This document shows, one piece after another, positions 1 to 8,281 of a DNA stretch of 34,916 nucleotides (within the stretch, counting starts at the first letter, position 1; each line of letters opens with the position of its first letter). The DNA lies in NCBI GenBank assembly GCA_045399315.1, contig DAYVGO010000054.1:1-34916 (forward strand), given 5' to 3'. The translations under genes and the position numbers were made by a program. Below the pieces are notes generated by a model that saw nothing but the letters and a program-made list of their open reading frames with translations, searched no databases and was not told the DNA's origin. Source of the DNA: Arsenophonus sp045399315 (GTDB lineage: Bacteria > Pseudomonadota > Gammaproteobacteria > Enterobacterales > Enterobacteriaceae).

Positions 1-483
1 AATCTTGGAGACTAAATAGTCAGTCAAGAGGATAAAAGAATTGGAGCGTGAAAACCGTGAGTTACGACGAAGTAACGATATTCTACGCAAAGCATCGGCT
101 TATTTTACTCAGGCGAAGCTCGACCACCAATGGAAAAAATGATGCCGCTTCTCGATAACCTGATTGAAAAACATGGGGTCGAACCAGTATGCCGTGAACT
201 GTATATTGCCCTGTCAACATATTACTCGCATCAGCGCTGTCGTTTAAATCCTGAGAACGTTGTAACTGGATTAAACGTGATGAAGTGCTTATGAGAGAGA
301 TACAACGAGTTTATATTGAGCACTACTGTGTGTACGGTGCCGTTAAAATTTGGCGACAAATGAATCGTGAAGGATTTGCTGTGGCAAGATGTACAGTAGA
401 GTGCCTAATGAAAAAACTGAAGATTGCCAGTGTTGTTAGAGGTAAAAGGAATAAAAACTCTTCAATAAACCCGGGGAGGTTCA
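1..483 (+). mobile_element. IS3-family insertion sequence, internally deleted relic
   Basis: The first bases resemble the inner part of an IS3-family left end (TTGGAGACTAAA...). They run straight into the C-terminal coiled coil of OrfA (positions about 34-140, RIKELERENRELRRSNDILR then KASAYF). OrfB follows from about 130, with an N-terminus containing a PVCRELYIALSTYY motif and then YGAVKIWRQMNREG. OrfB is broken by a frameshift near 240-290 and stops after about 100 residues. The sequence then jumps directly to a terminal inverted repeat at 448-483. The DDE catalytic core is absent, so the element cannot make its own transposase. The outer left end lies outside the window. The family call rests on protein motifs and the TGAACC...CCCCGGG type of end; the exact IS name is not known. 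Confidence 0.75.
448..483 (+). repeat. IS3-family right terminal inverted repeat
   Basis: Read outward on the minus strand this is TGAACCTCCCCGGGTTTA..., an end typical of IS3-family elements. The same 36 bases, with one mismatch, recur at 27618-27653 inside the fadA pseudogene. The two copies share bases up to the terminal TCA and then diverge completely, which marks the exact element boundary. Confidence 0.75.
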
Positions 484-525
484 ATACCTTCTGTTATGCA
501 AGGTGCTAGATGGAGTATTGGAGAG

Positions 526-1011
526 CTATTTTGCTAGCTGATTAGGAGTAAAGGTAATTACACTTTCGTTATCTAAATTATAATCATACACACTAGTAAT
601 AGTGGAAAATTCATCTATTATTTCAATAGGATAGGTTAGCCCGTCAGCACGATAAGCCCCCATTTCAGCTATATGATTATTTTGAAAACAAGCTGTCTTT
701 TATGGTTCATCAATTACCCAGCGTGAAAAGAATACAGTGCAGTGCAACAATTGCATCCGAAGATTTAAAATCACACTAATACTGGTGCTGGTCAGTTCTA
801 TCCACGATGCTTTGTAAATATTTTGCACGATCTGTACGATATAAGCATATTGATCATTTACATAACGGTTACCAGCTAAACCACTACAGATCCAATAGTC
901 AACGGTGTTGTCATTTTTTACGTAAATTTCATGCTGCCAACCGTTTTCATAGGTATATGTGAGGTGTTTGCCAACAAGATTAGTTAAATCATGTTTGTCA
1001 AAATTATTCAT
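526..1011 (-). pseudogene. padC: phenolic acid decarboxylase, one in-frame stop
   Basis: The frame opens with MNNFDKHDLTNLVGKHLTYT and continues through IYVKNDNTVDY, GNRYVNDQYAYIV and FFSRWVIDEP, the characteristic order of phenolic acid decarboxylases (non-oxidative decarboxylation of ferulic and p-coumaric acids). A TAA at 700-702 interrupts it. The same frame then continues with KTACFQNNHI, YPIEIIDEFSTIT and NESVI down to a TAG at 526-528, giving about 161 codons against a usual 160-170. The conserved DYRIHSG stretch reads DYWICSG, and the centre of the protein (SWIELTSTSISVILNLRMQL) is diverged. So the stop is probably not the only lesion. The IS relic lies just beyond its 3' end. Identity is firm; loss of function is likely. 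Confidence 0.85.
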
Positions 1012-1171
1012 TTATTACTCTCTTTTTGTTGGTGTTAACTATGTTATTTATTAATTTTTTTAGCAGATAACATAATCACTCAATAATGTAATTTTTGTTT
1101 TAAAAGAAACTAATCGCTTGTTATAAGATATAGCACAAGATTGTAGCATAGGGTTTGTAAAAATTGAGCTG

Positions 1172-1192
1172 AAAAGCGTTAAACTCGCTTTT
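1172..1192. terminator. possible A/T-flanked hairpin
   Basis: AAAAGCG and CGCTTTT form a 7-bp stem around a 7-base loop, followed by T residues. It could terminate a transcript in either direction, but no intact gene reads into it. It is weak evidence in an AT-rich background. Confidence 0.3.
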
Positions 1193-1331
1193 TGTAACTG
1201 GGATAAAAAACTATGGCGGACAAAAACAGGCGGCTAAAATATGCTGAATAATAAACGCCTTCTTTGGCTAAATGCTGCCAGAAACGGCATATAAGCGTAT
1301 TATTTTTTCAAACAGCAATAAGCTTTGAAAA

Positions 1332-1611
1332 TTAAAATTTATCCATAGAAATAACAGAAGGATCAATGACATGTTGGCCAAGCCAGGTCGTCGCAGCTTG
1401 TTGGTTAATAATATAGCTAATTATTTTGAAAATTTGACTCATAAGCTGTATTTCAACTCGAGATTATCATCGTAAAAAAGATTAGGCCAGAACTTGCGCT
1501 GACGCTACTTAATTTTAGATACGTAGTGTTGAAGACAGTGTTTATGCTGCTCATGAATCTCCCATTCTGTCAGCTTTTTTTGTAACTTGCGTTGCAGTAA
1601 CCACATGCCTC
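1332..1611 (-). pseudogene. unidentified degraded reading frame
   Basis: On the minus strand a start at 1606 gives MWLLQRKLQKKLTEWEIHEQ and continues with HYVSKIK to a stop, then RQRKFWPNLFYDDNLE in the same frame. After a frameshift near 1450, another frame gives SQIFKIISYIINQQAATTWL and ends DPSVISMDKF with a stop at 1332-1334. The charged, amphipathic first half and the clean C-terminus look like former coding sequence rather than chance. I do not recognise the family. The rest of 1012-1794 holds nothing I can support beyond this and the hairpin at 1172. Confidence 0.3.
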
Positions 1612-1794
1612 AGATGAGATAATGTCCGCTTACCATAATCAGTATAGCAAGGGAGCCGGGAGAGTAACAAAAATAGTTTGTTATATGGCAAATATTCCAG
1701 TCTGATGGTAGTTTACCACAATGCTGTCTATAAATATTACGCCTGGCTAAAAAGCCGGGTGATTGTCCAATCCCATATTGGCCAGGGTTGCTTA

Positions 1795-4623
1795 TTAGTA
1801 ACCGCGTTTAAGGATCGGTTTTAAAAATTGAGCGGTATGTGATTGCTTACATTTTATTAACTGCTCTGGGGTACCGGCGAATAAGATTTCGCCACCACCA
1901 CTGCCACCTTCCGGACCCAGATCAACAATCCAGTCAGCAGTCTTGATGACATCCAAATTGTGTTCAATGATCACGATAGTATTGCCCTGATCACGTAGTT
2001 GATGTAATACATGCAACAGTTGTTGAATATCGGCAAAATGTAAACCAGTGGTCGGTTCATCAAGAATATAGAGCGTTTGGCCAGTACCACGTTTGGAAAA
2101 TTCACGTGATAATTTAACCCGTTGAGCTTCCCCACCAGATAAGGTTGTTGCTGATTGTCCTAACCGAATATAGGAAAGCCCAACATCGATCAATGTTTGC
2201 AATTTACGCGCTAGCGCCGGGACAGCAGCAAAATATTCACGGGCTTCTTCAATGGTCATTTCTAACACTTCGTGAATATTTTTGCCTTTATATTTGATCT
2301 CTAAAGTTTCACGGTTATAGCGTTTGCCTTTGCAATGATCACAGGTGACATAGACATCGTGCAGAAAATGCATTTCAACTTTGATCACACCATCACCTTG
2401 ACAAGCTTCGCAGCGTCCACCCTTGACGTTAAAACTAAACCTTCCCGGTGTATAACCACGTGCACGAGACTCAGGTACACCGGCAAATAATTCACGTACT
2501 GGCGTAAATACACCCGTATAGGTGGCTGGATTAGAGCGTGGTGTTCGGCCGATAGGGCTTTGGTCAATATCAATCACTTTATCGAAATACTGTAAGCCTT
2601 CGATATCAGTATAAGACGTGGGGGTAGTATTAGTGGCTTTATTTAATTGCCGTTGAGCAATAGGAAACAACGTATCATTGATCAGGGTTGATTTGCCTGA
2701 GCCGGAAACACCAGTAATGCAGGTAAATAAGCCAACAGGTAGTTCCAGCGTAACATTTTTTAGGTTATTACCTTGCGCACCAATCAGTTTCAGGGTTTTT
2801 TTCGCATTGATTGGCACCCGTTTGGCTGGGATGGCGATTTTACGTTCGCCACTAAGATACTTACCGGTTAATGAATCTTGATTATTAATAATATCTTGCA
2901 AACTGCCCTGAGCAACAATGCGTCCGCCATGGATGCCTGCTCCCGGACCAATATCGATAATATGATCGGCGGCGCGGATCGCATCTTCATCATGTTCAAC
3001 CACAATAACCGTATTGCCTAAGTTACGTAAATGCAGCAGTGTTTGTAACAATCGATCATTATCCCGCTGATGTAAACCGATTGATGGCTCGTCTAACACA
3101 TACATGACACCAACTAAACCGGCACCGATTTGGCTCGCTAGCCGGATGCGTTGTGCTTCGCCACCCGATAAGGTTTCAGCTGAACGAGAAAGCGTCAGGT
3201 AGTTTAATCCCACATTGACTAAGAATTTTAAACGATCGTTAATTTCTTTCAGAATTTTTTCCGCAATTTGCGCTCGTTGCCCACTGAGTTGCAATGTTTG
3301 GAAAAATGTCATCGCCTGGCCGATACTAAAATCAGAAATTTCTGGTAGGGAGGTATTTTCAATAAACACGTAGCGGGCTTCTTGTCGTAAACGGGTACCA
3401 TGACAAGTAATACATGTCCGATTATTAATATATTTTGCCAGTTCCTCGCGCACCGCCATCGATTCTGTTTCTTTATAACGCCGTTCCATATTATGGATCA
3501 CCCCTTCAAAGGGATGGTATCTTACCGTAATATCGCCGCGATCATTTTGATATTTAAATTCAATCGATTTTTTACCTGAGCCATATAAGATCACTTGCTT
3601 AATAGCCGGATCTAAAGAGCTAAACGTGTTTTCAACATCAAATTGATAGTGTTTAGCTAACGACTGTAACATCTGGAAGTAATAAAAATTACGGCGATCC
3701 CAACCTCGTATTGCGCCGCCAGCTAAGGAAATCTCCTGGTTTTGGATCACCCTATCCGGATCAAAAAATTGTTGTACACCAAGCCCATCACAGGAGCTAC
3801 AAGCGCCAGCAGGATTATTAAAGGAAAACATACGTGGCTCTAATTCGCTCATGCTATAACCACAGACGGGACAGGCAAAATTAGCGGAGAAAACTAATTC
3901 TATTGCCTGGTCCATATCAGCAATAACTGCCGTACCGCCGGATAATTCAAGCGTAGTTTCAAACGATTCTGCCAGCCGTTGTGCCAGATCGGCTCGAACT
4001 TTAAACCGGTCAACGACCGCTTCAATAGTATGCTTTTTATGCAATTCTAATTTCGGTGGATCGGATAGATCACAAACTTCACCATCTATGCGGGCACGGA
4101 TATAACCTTGAGCTGCCAGATTATCCAGTAACTTAATATGTTCCCCTTTACGCTCTTTGACCACAGGCGCGAGCAACATTAGCCGCTTACCTTCCGGCAG
4201 TGCCAGCACATTATCAACCATCTGACTAACTGTTTGGGCGGCTAACGGAATATCGTGATCCGGACAGCGAGGTTCGCCGACACGGGCAAACAGCAAGCGT
4301 AAATAATCATGGATTTCAGTGATAGTGCCTACCGTTGAGCGTGGGTTGTGCGAAGTTGATTTCTGTTCAATAGAAATCGCTGGTGACAACCCTTCAATAT
4401 GATCAATATCCGGTTTTTCCATTAAAGATAAAAACTGCCGGGCATAGGTAGAAAGTGACTCAACATAGCGGCGCTGACCTTCTGCATACAGGGTATCAAA
4501 TGCTAGGGAAGATTTTCCTGAACCTGATAACCCAGTAATAACAATCAATTTATCACGCGGAATAATTAAATTGATATTTTTTAAATTATGGGTGCGCGCA
4601 CCTCTGACTTCAATGTTATCCAT
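1795..4623 (-). CDS. uvrA: UvrABC excinuclease subunit A
   Basis: UvrA is the damage-recognition ATPase of nucleotide excision repair; it dimerises and loads UvrB on lesions. The protein has 942 residues (E. coli 940) and is near collinear with it. Walker A GLSGSGKSS lies at residues 31-39. The first zinc module has CPVCGYSMSE and CSSCDGLG, and an ABC signature LSGGEAQRIRLA follows. The second Walker A is GVSGSGKST, the second zinc module CEACQGDG...CDHCKGKR, and the second signature LSGGEAQRVKL. Both Walker B/D-loop segments (VLDEPSIGLH, ILDEPTTGLH) are intact. The open frame extends 39 codons upstream to 4740, but that extension runs through the LexA-box promoter. The start MDNIEVRGARTHNL matches the family N-terminus and was chosen. 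It is divergent from ssb and probably SOS-induced. Confidence 0.97.
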   Translation of the reverse strand: MDNIEVRGARTHNLKNINLIIPRDKLIVITGLSGSGKSSLAFDTLYAEGQRRYVESLSTYARQFLSLMEKPDIDHIEGLSPAISIEQKSTSHNPRSTVGTITEIHDYLRLLFARVGEPRCPDHDIPLAAQTVSQMVDNVLALPEGKRLMLLAPVVKERKGEHIKLLDNLAAQGYIRARIDGEVCDLSDPPKLELHKKHTIEAVVDRFKVRADLAQRLAESFETTLELSGGTAVIADMDQAIELVFSANFACPVCGYSMSELEPRMFSFNNPAGACSSCDGLGVQQFFDPDRVIQNQEISLAGGAIRGWDRRNFYYFQMLQSLAKHYQFDVENTFSSLDPAIKQVILYGSGKKSIEFKYQNDRGDITVRYHPFEGVIHNMERRYKETESMAVREELAKYINNRTCITCHGTRLRQEARYVFIENTSLPEISDFSIGQAMTFFQTLQLSGQRAQIAEKILKEINDRLKFLVNVGLNYLTLSRSAETLSGGEAQRIRLASQIGAGLVGVMYVLDEPSIGLHQRDNDRLLQTLLHLRNLGNTVIVVEHDEDAIRAADHIIDIGPGAGIHGGRIVAQGSLQDIINNQDSLTGKYLSGERKIAIPAKRVPINAKKTLKLIGAQGNNLKNVTLELPVGLFTCITGVSGSGKSTLINDTLFPIAQRQLNKATNTTPTSYTDIEGLQYFDKVIDIDQSPIGRTPRSNPATYTGVFTPVRELFAGVPESRARGYTPGRFSFNVKGGRCEACQGDGVIKVEMHFLHDVYVTCDHCKGKRYNRETLEIKYKGKNIHEVLEMTIEEAREYFAAVPALARKLQTLIDVGLSYIRLGQSATTLSGGEAQRVKLSREFSKRGTGQTLYILDEPTTGLHFADIQQLLHVLHQLRDQGNTIVIIEHNLDVIKTADWIVDLGPEGGSGGGEILFAGTPEQLIKCKQSHTAQFLKPILKRGY

Positions 4624-4690
4624 ATACCATATCCCGGATGAGAACACATTCAAACAGTAAATAAAACGTTTTATTATTACACAATTTGAG

Positions 4691-4706
4691 CTGAATGAAT
4701 ATACAG
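4691..4706. promoter_or_regulatory. LexA (SOS) box between uvrA and ssb
   Basis: CTGAATGAATATACAG fits the CTG-N10-CAG LexA core. In the uvrA direction it reads TACTGTATATTCATTCAG, which matches the E. coli uvrA operator as I recall it. A TATACT hexamer in the uvrA direction overlaps the box edge and may be its -10 element, so LexA binding would block uvrA transcription. Confidence 0.85.
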
Positions 4707-4834
4707 TATAGGCGCTCATGTTATGTAATTTAATCGCCAAGTTGGAAAAATTTTAGCAATATTGCAGTATAATTTTCTAAGGCGTTTCGCAAACCGTAAT
4801 TGAAACAGTTTAGTTTCAATATTCAATAGTGTGT

Positions 4835-4862
4835 TTGCATGTTAAACTAGCAACACTAAAAT
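4835..4862 (+). promoter_or_regulatory. candidate ssb promoter
   Basis: TTGCAT, a 16-base spacer and TAAAAT lie about 35 bases before the ssb start. The pair is separate from the LexA box, which would allow constitutive ssb expression beside SOS-controlled uvrA. It was assigned by eye. Confidence 0.4.
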
Positions 4863-4896
4863 TTAGGCTAAAAAATTAATTCATCAGGAGTATCGA

Positions 4897-5445
4897 ATGG
4901 CCAGTAGAGGCGTTAACAAAGTCATACTTATCGGTAACTTGGGACAAGATCCTGAAATTCGTTATATGCCAAATGGTGGTCCGGTGGCGAACCTAACTCT
5001 GGCAACCTCTGAAAGTTGGCGTGATAAGCAAAGCGGGGAAATGCGTGAAAAGACTGAATGGCACCGTGTGGTGATCTTTGGCAAGCTGGCGGAAGTAGCA
5101 GGTGGATATTTGCGTAAAGGCTCACAAATTTATATTGAAGGCTCACTCCAGACTCGTAAATGGCAAGATCAAAATGGTCAAGATCGCTATTCTACCGAAG
5201 TGGTGGTGAATATTGGTGGCACTATGCAAATGTTAGGCGTGCGTGGTGGCTCACAAGAAGGCATGTCACAAAATAATCCAGCTGGTGGCTGGGGACAACC
5301 GCAACAACCACCACAAGCCCAACAGTTTAGTGATAACGGGCCAGCATCAGCGTCTGCCACCCATTCAGATAAAGCCACAGTTGCTGCACCAGCCAGTAGT
5401 AGCAGTGAGCCACCACTGGATTTCGATGATGATATTCCGTTTTGA
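4897..5445 (+). CDS. ssb: single-stranded DNA-binding protein
   Basis: SSB coats single-stranded DNA during replication, recombination and repair and recruits partners through its C-terminal tip. The 182-residue protein (E. coli 178) starts MASRGVNKVILIGNLGQDPE. It has an OB fold over about residues 5-112 (NLTLATSESW, KTEWHRVVIFGKLAEVA, YIEGSLQTRKWQD), then a low-complexity Gln/Gly/Ala/Ser linker. It ends in the acidic tip DFDDDIPF that binds partner proteins. A CAGGAG ribosome-binding site precedes the ATG. It is divergent from uvrA, as in E. coli, and is followed by a strong terminator. Confidence 0.97.
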   Translation: MASRGVNKVILIGNLGQDPEIRYMPNGGPVANLTLATSESWRDKQSGEMREKTEWHRVVIFGKLAEVAGGYLRKGSQIYIEGSLQTRKWQDQNGQDRYSTEVVVNIGGTMQMLGVRGGSQEGMSQNNPAGGWGQPQQPPQAQQFSDNGPASASATHSDKATVAAPASSSSEPPLDFDDDIPF

Positions 5446-5481
5446 GCAATACCATAGACTGTAGTGAAAGTATTTTCTTGA

Positions 5482-5512
5482 AAGCTCCGGTAGTCGGGGC
5501 TTTTGTTTTTTT
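5482..5512 (+). terminator. rho-independent terminator of ssb
   Basis: GCTCCG and CGGGGC pair around a short GTAGT loop and are followed by TTTTGTTTTTTT, a classic intrinsic terminator 37 bases after the ssb stop. Confidence 0.85.
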
Positions 5513-5927
5513 AAGAAAAAAGGGAGATGGATATTTCACGAGAAGATAAGGGACTTGATTCTGACTTACTGCTGAATTTTATGAAAGAATCGGAGTCTGG
5601 ACACGAGAATAACGATTATCAAGATATTCGTTGCGAGTACGAAACGCCATGATTATCCTCAATGCCACTATAAAGTATCTGCTTTGGCCGGACAATGTTA
5701 AAAGTAGGCTTAAAACTTATATAATGGACAGATATAGAGTGTATTTGCTTTTTGGAAAACAGGTACGATTTGTTAGTAATAGCTTGTAGAGTTATATGTT
5801 GGTAAAGAAAGATAATTAATCTAATTTAGATAATTAAAAATAGCAAAATTAAAAAATAATAAACGCTGAAAAAATAGTAAATATACCAGCCAAATATACA
5901 AAAGTTAGATTTAAAAATGGCCATCTT
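5513..5927 (+). other. gene-poor stretch with small unrecognised ORFs
   Basis: A 41-codon frame at 5527-5652 (MDISREDKGLDSDLLLNFMK...) has a GGGAG only one base from its ATG, too close for normal initiation. A second frame begins near 5649 (MIILNATIKYLLWPDNVKSR) and ends at about 5789. Neither matches a family I know. From about 5790 the sequence becomes very AT-rich up to the apeA relic. I see no RNA gene here. Confidence 0.3.
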
Positions 5928-7320
5928 GTGAGAATTGAAGAAGAATATAAAAAAACAGGCTACCTCTGGCTGCCGGAAAAGGAAGATAAGAAAATACCTG
6001 GAGTACTCTCAATCAGTGATGGTGGGTGCATTGAGTTAGAAATCGCTGGTCTTTTTGATGAGAGCCTAGATTCTTTAAATAGAAATGATGATATAGATAG
6101 AATGATCGGCCATGTTGAAAATGGTGGTCTAGTAATCCTCGATAACTGTTTTTATACCAAAAATGTTTCTCGTTTGGAGGTATCTCAAAATCAAAGATTT
6201 TTGTTCATAGAGTCTTAAGTGAGGCAGCATGGGATCGAGATGAGTCTGTAACTTTTAACACTTTTTACTTTGCAGTAGACTGTCTGGATGAGTGGATTGG
6301 GATCAGTGGAATAAATGTAGATTACGACATGGAAAGAAAAACGGCAAAAGTTAGTTATAATCCACCTGAAAAAATAGGCTTTATTCTTGATAATGGAATG
6401 AAGCTTGAAATTTGCTTCGCACATACTCTTCCTGGTTTTCCAAGTCTAAAAAAGGCAAAGATCACTTAGAAAGCTTATCTTACGCTCGAATCAAAAAAAT
6501 TGCGTGATCTGAGCGACTTCACAACTATTGCCTTTAAGGTTACCAACCTTATGTGCTTTGCTATGGATGAAGTCGTTGCTATGAAAAACGTTTCAGCAAT
6601 GTCATCCGAAATACAGCGTGACGTCGGAGATGATAAACAATACTCTGTTCCAATCAAAATCTATTATCAAAGTATTCCATATTCTGAAAAAGTGCCCAAA
6701 CGAAATTGGCATGAAATGCTATTTAGTTATGGTGTTATCAAAGATAATGTTCAGCAAGTATTTAACAATTGGATAAGTGTTTGTGAATATTTATATCCTG
6801 CATTTAGTTTATTATTTCTCAACTAAAACAGGTGCTCAAAAATACCTTGATGGTAAGTTTTTAGCCTTAGCACAAGGGCTTGAAACCTACCATAGAAGGA
6901 CTAGCGATGAAAAGTTAATGGAGCCAGAAATTTTCGAATCACTGGTATCCATCGTTCTTACAGTGTGTCCAAATGATCATCTTGCCTGGTTAAAAGACAG
7001 ATTAATGCATAAATGAAATTAATCTGGGTCAGAGATTAAAAGGCTTATTAAGCCGTTCAAAAAGCATCTTGGAACAAGTAAAGGAAGAAGTAGGCTTGTA
7101 AGAAAAATTTGTAGATATAAGGAATTACTTAACTCATTACAGTGAATACTTAGAAGGTGAATTCGTAAAGGGACGAGAGCTTTGGATTCTCTGTTTTAAA
7201 ATGGAAGCTATATTCAATTTGCACTTTTTGAACGTTATTGGCTTCACTGTTGAGGAGGTTGAAAAAGTAGTTGAAAATTATCATCCACTGAAACGAAAAT
7301 TACAAAATCTAACTAGTTAA
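5928..7320 (+). pseudogene. apeA: ApeA-like HEPN anti-phage protein, shattered
   Basis: Four pieces in changing frames read as one protein. Piece 1 (5928-about 6190) has KKTGYLWLPEKEDKKIPGVL, resembling the N-terminal domain of ApeA-type abortive-infection proteins. Piece 2 (about 6190-6805) has VHRVLSEAAWDRDESVTFNT, with a TAG at 6467-6469. Piece 3 (about 6805-7013) has STKTGAQKYLDGKFLALAQG and ETYHRRTS. Piece 4 (7012-7320) has NEINLGQRLKGLL, a TAA at 7099-7101, and then VDIRNYLTHYSEYLEGE to a stop at 7318-7320. RNYLTH (7120-7137) is the R-x4-H catalytic motif of HEPN ribonucleases. At least three frameshifts and two stops make it non-functional. ApeA proteins are known anti-phage effectors acting through this HEPN domain. 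The family call is from memory of domain motifs. Confidence 0.7.
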
Positions 7321-7326
7321 AGTACT

Positions 7327-7349
7327 CGGATGCAACGGAGCTGCGTCCG
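7327..7349 (+). terminator. possible hairpin after the apeA relic
   Basis: CGGATGCA and TGCGTCCG pair (one G-U) around ACGGAGC just after the apeA stop. There is no T tract, so a terminator role is uncertain. The remainder up to 7531 shows no gene. Confidence 0.25.
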
Positions 7350-7531
7350 TGTTTGAGTCGTTAACGTCCGCAATTTGCCTTAGCAGTCAGTCAGTTTGAG
7401 CTGCATTTTATTACAGGACACTGTCAAATTGGGTAACAACTGATTCATCTAAACTCCTATATTACCAAAGCCAAAGTTATCGAATGCTAATACCTTAGCT
7501 TTTATCTACCTGCCGTTTATTGGGTTGGTGC

Positions 7532-8127
7532 TTATTTAATTGGTATTAGTATTTTTTTGATCATATAGATAAATGTCTCTAGGCGATTGGCCAAATGGAA
7601 CTCTGGCTCCATAATATCACGTCCGATTGCGCCATCTGTGATTATCATCAACCAGAAAGTGGTATTTTCAATTGATAATTGTGGATCAATTTCACCCTTA
7701 CTAACTCTGTATTGTAAGATATCAATCAGCCGCTGTCTGACAATTTTCTTATTTTCAACAAAAATCTTATTAATTGCAGGGTTTCTGCTAGCTTCAGCAA
7801 TAATTTCTAGGCTTAACCGGGCATAAATTGGTTCATTATAAAGTTGTAGTAGCCCGGTCATAATAGTGATAACAGTTACAATGGCAGAATCGGTTGCCGG
7901 CTCGATATTCAGTAACTTGGCAAAATCAGCCTGATCTTGTAAGACAATGGCTTCAATAATGGCATTTTTGGTTGGATAGTAATGGAATAGATTACCAGGA
8001 CTCATTCCGGCCGCTTTGCATATTTCAGCCGTTGAAGTGGCATGAAATCCTTTTTCGACAAAACAGTGGATCACGGCGGTAATAATCTGTTTTTTTTAGC
8101 GTGTTGTTTTTCCGTTAGCTCAGTCAT
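7532..8127 (-). CDS. TetR-family regulator, frameshifted in an A8 tract
   Basis: The helix-turn-helix reads HATSTAEICKAAGMSPGNLF followed by HYYPTKNAIIEAIV, a standard TetR DNA-binding domain. The C-terminal ligand-binding half continues to ILIPIK at 7532. The uninterrupted frame begins only at a GTG at 8074, which omits helix 1. Upstream, an ATG at 8125-8127 with a good GGAG site encodes MTELTEKQHAKK. This joins the main frame (QIITAVIHCFVEKGF) only if the run of eight A residues at about 8091-8098 is read as nine or six. So the gene is frameshifted, rescued by polymerase or ribosome slippage on A8, or the run was misread. A 16-base palindrome upstream suggests autoregulation. The regulated gene and ligand are unknown. 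Confidence 0.75.
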
Positions 8128-8158
8128 ATTGATCTCCAAAACAGTAGACAATAATTTT

Positions 8159-8174
8159 TAGACCGATTAGTCTA
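8159..8174. promoter_or_regulatory. candidate TetR-type operator
   Basis: TAGACCGATTAGTCTA is a near-perfect inverted repeat 32 bases upstream of the TetR gene start, with the size and symmetry usual for TetR-family operators. Position and symmetry are the only evidence. Confidence 0.45.
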
Positions 8175-8281
8175 TCTATCTTATAGCAAGAAATAAAAGG
8201 CTTTTGCTGGTTAACTATAGGTCGAGGTTGATATTAGCTATTAAATTCGTTGTTAAGCTATTTTAGTGGGATAGGTGAAAA

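Noticed and set aside
2678..2881. Frames of 60-90 codons on the opposite strand of uvrA, ssb, yjcE, ubiB, ubiD and trkH
   Set aside because: They are shadows of strongly conserved genes, with no ribosome-binding sites or family motifs.
4624..4740. 39-codon N-terminal extension of the uvrA frame
   Set aside because: It runs through the LexA box and promoter and is absent from UvrA proteins; MDNIEVRGARTHN at 4623 matches the family start.
7327..7440. GC-richer segment after the apeA relic as a tRNA or attachment site
   Set aside because: It forms only one short hairpin; there is no cloverleaf, CCA end or direct repeat flanking apeA that I can see.
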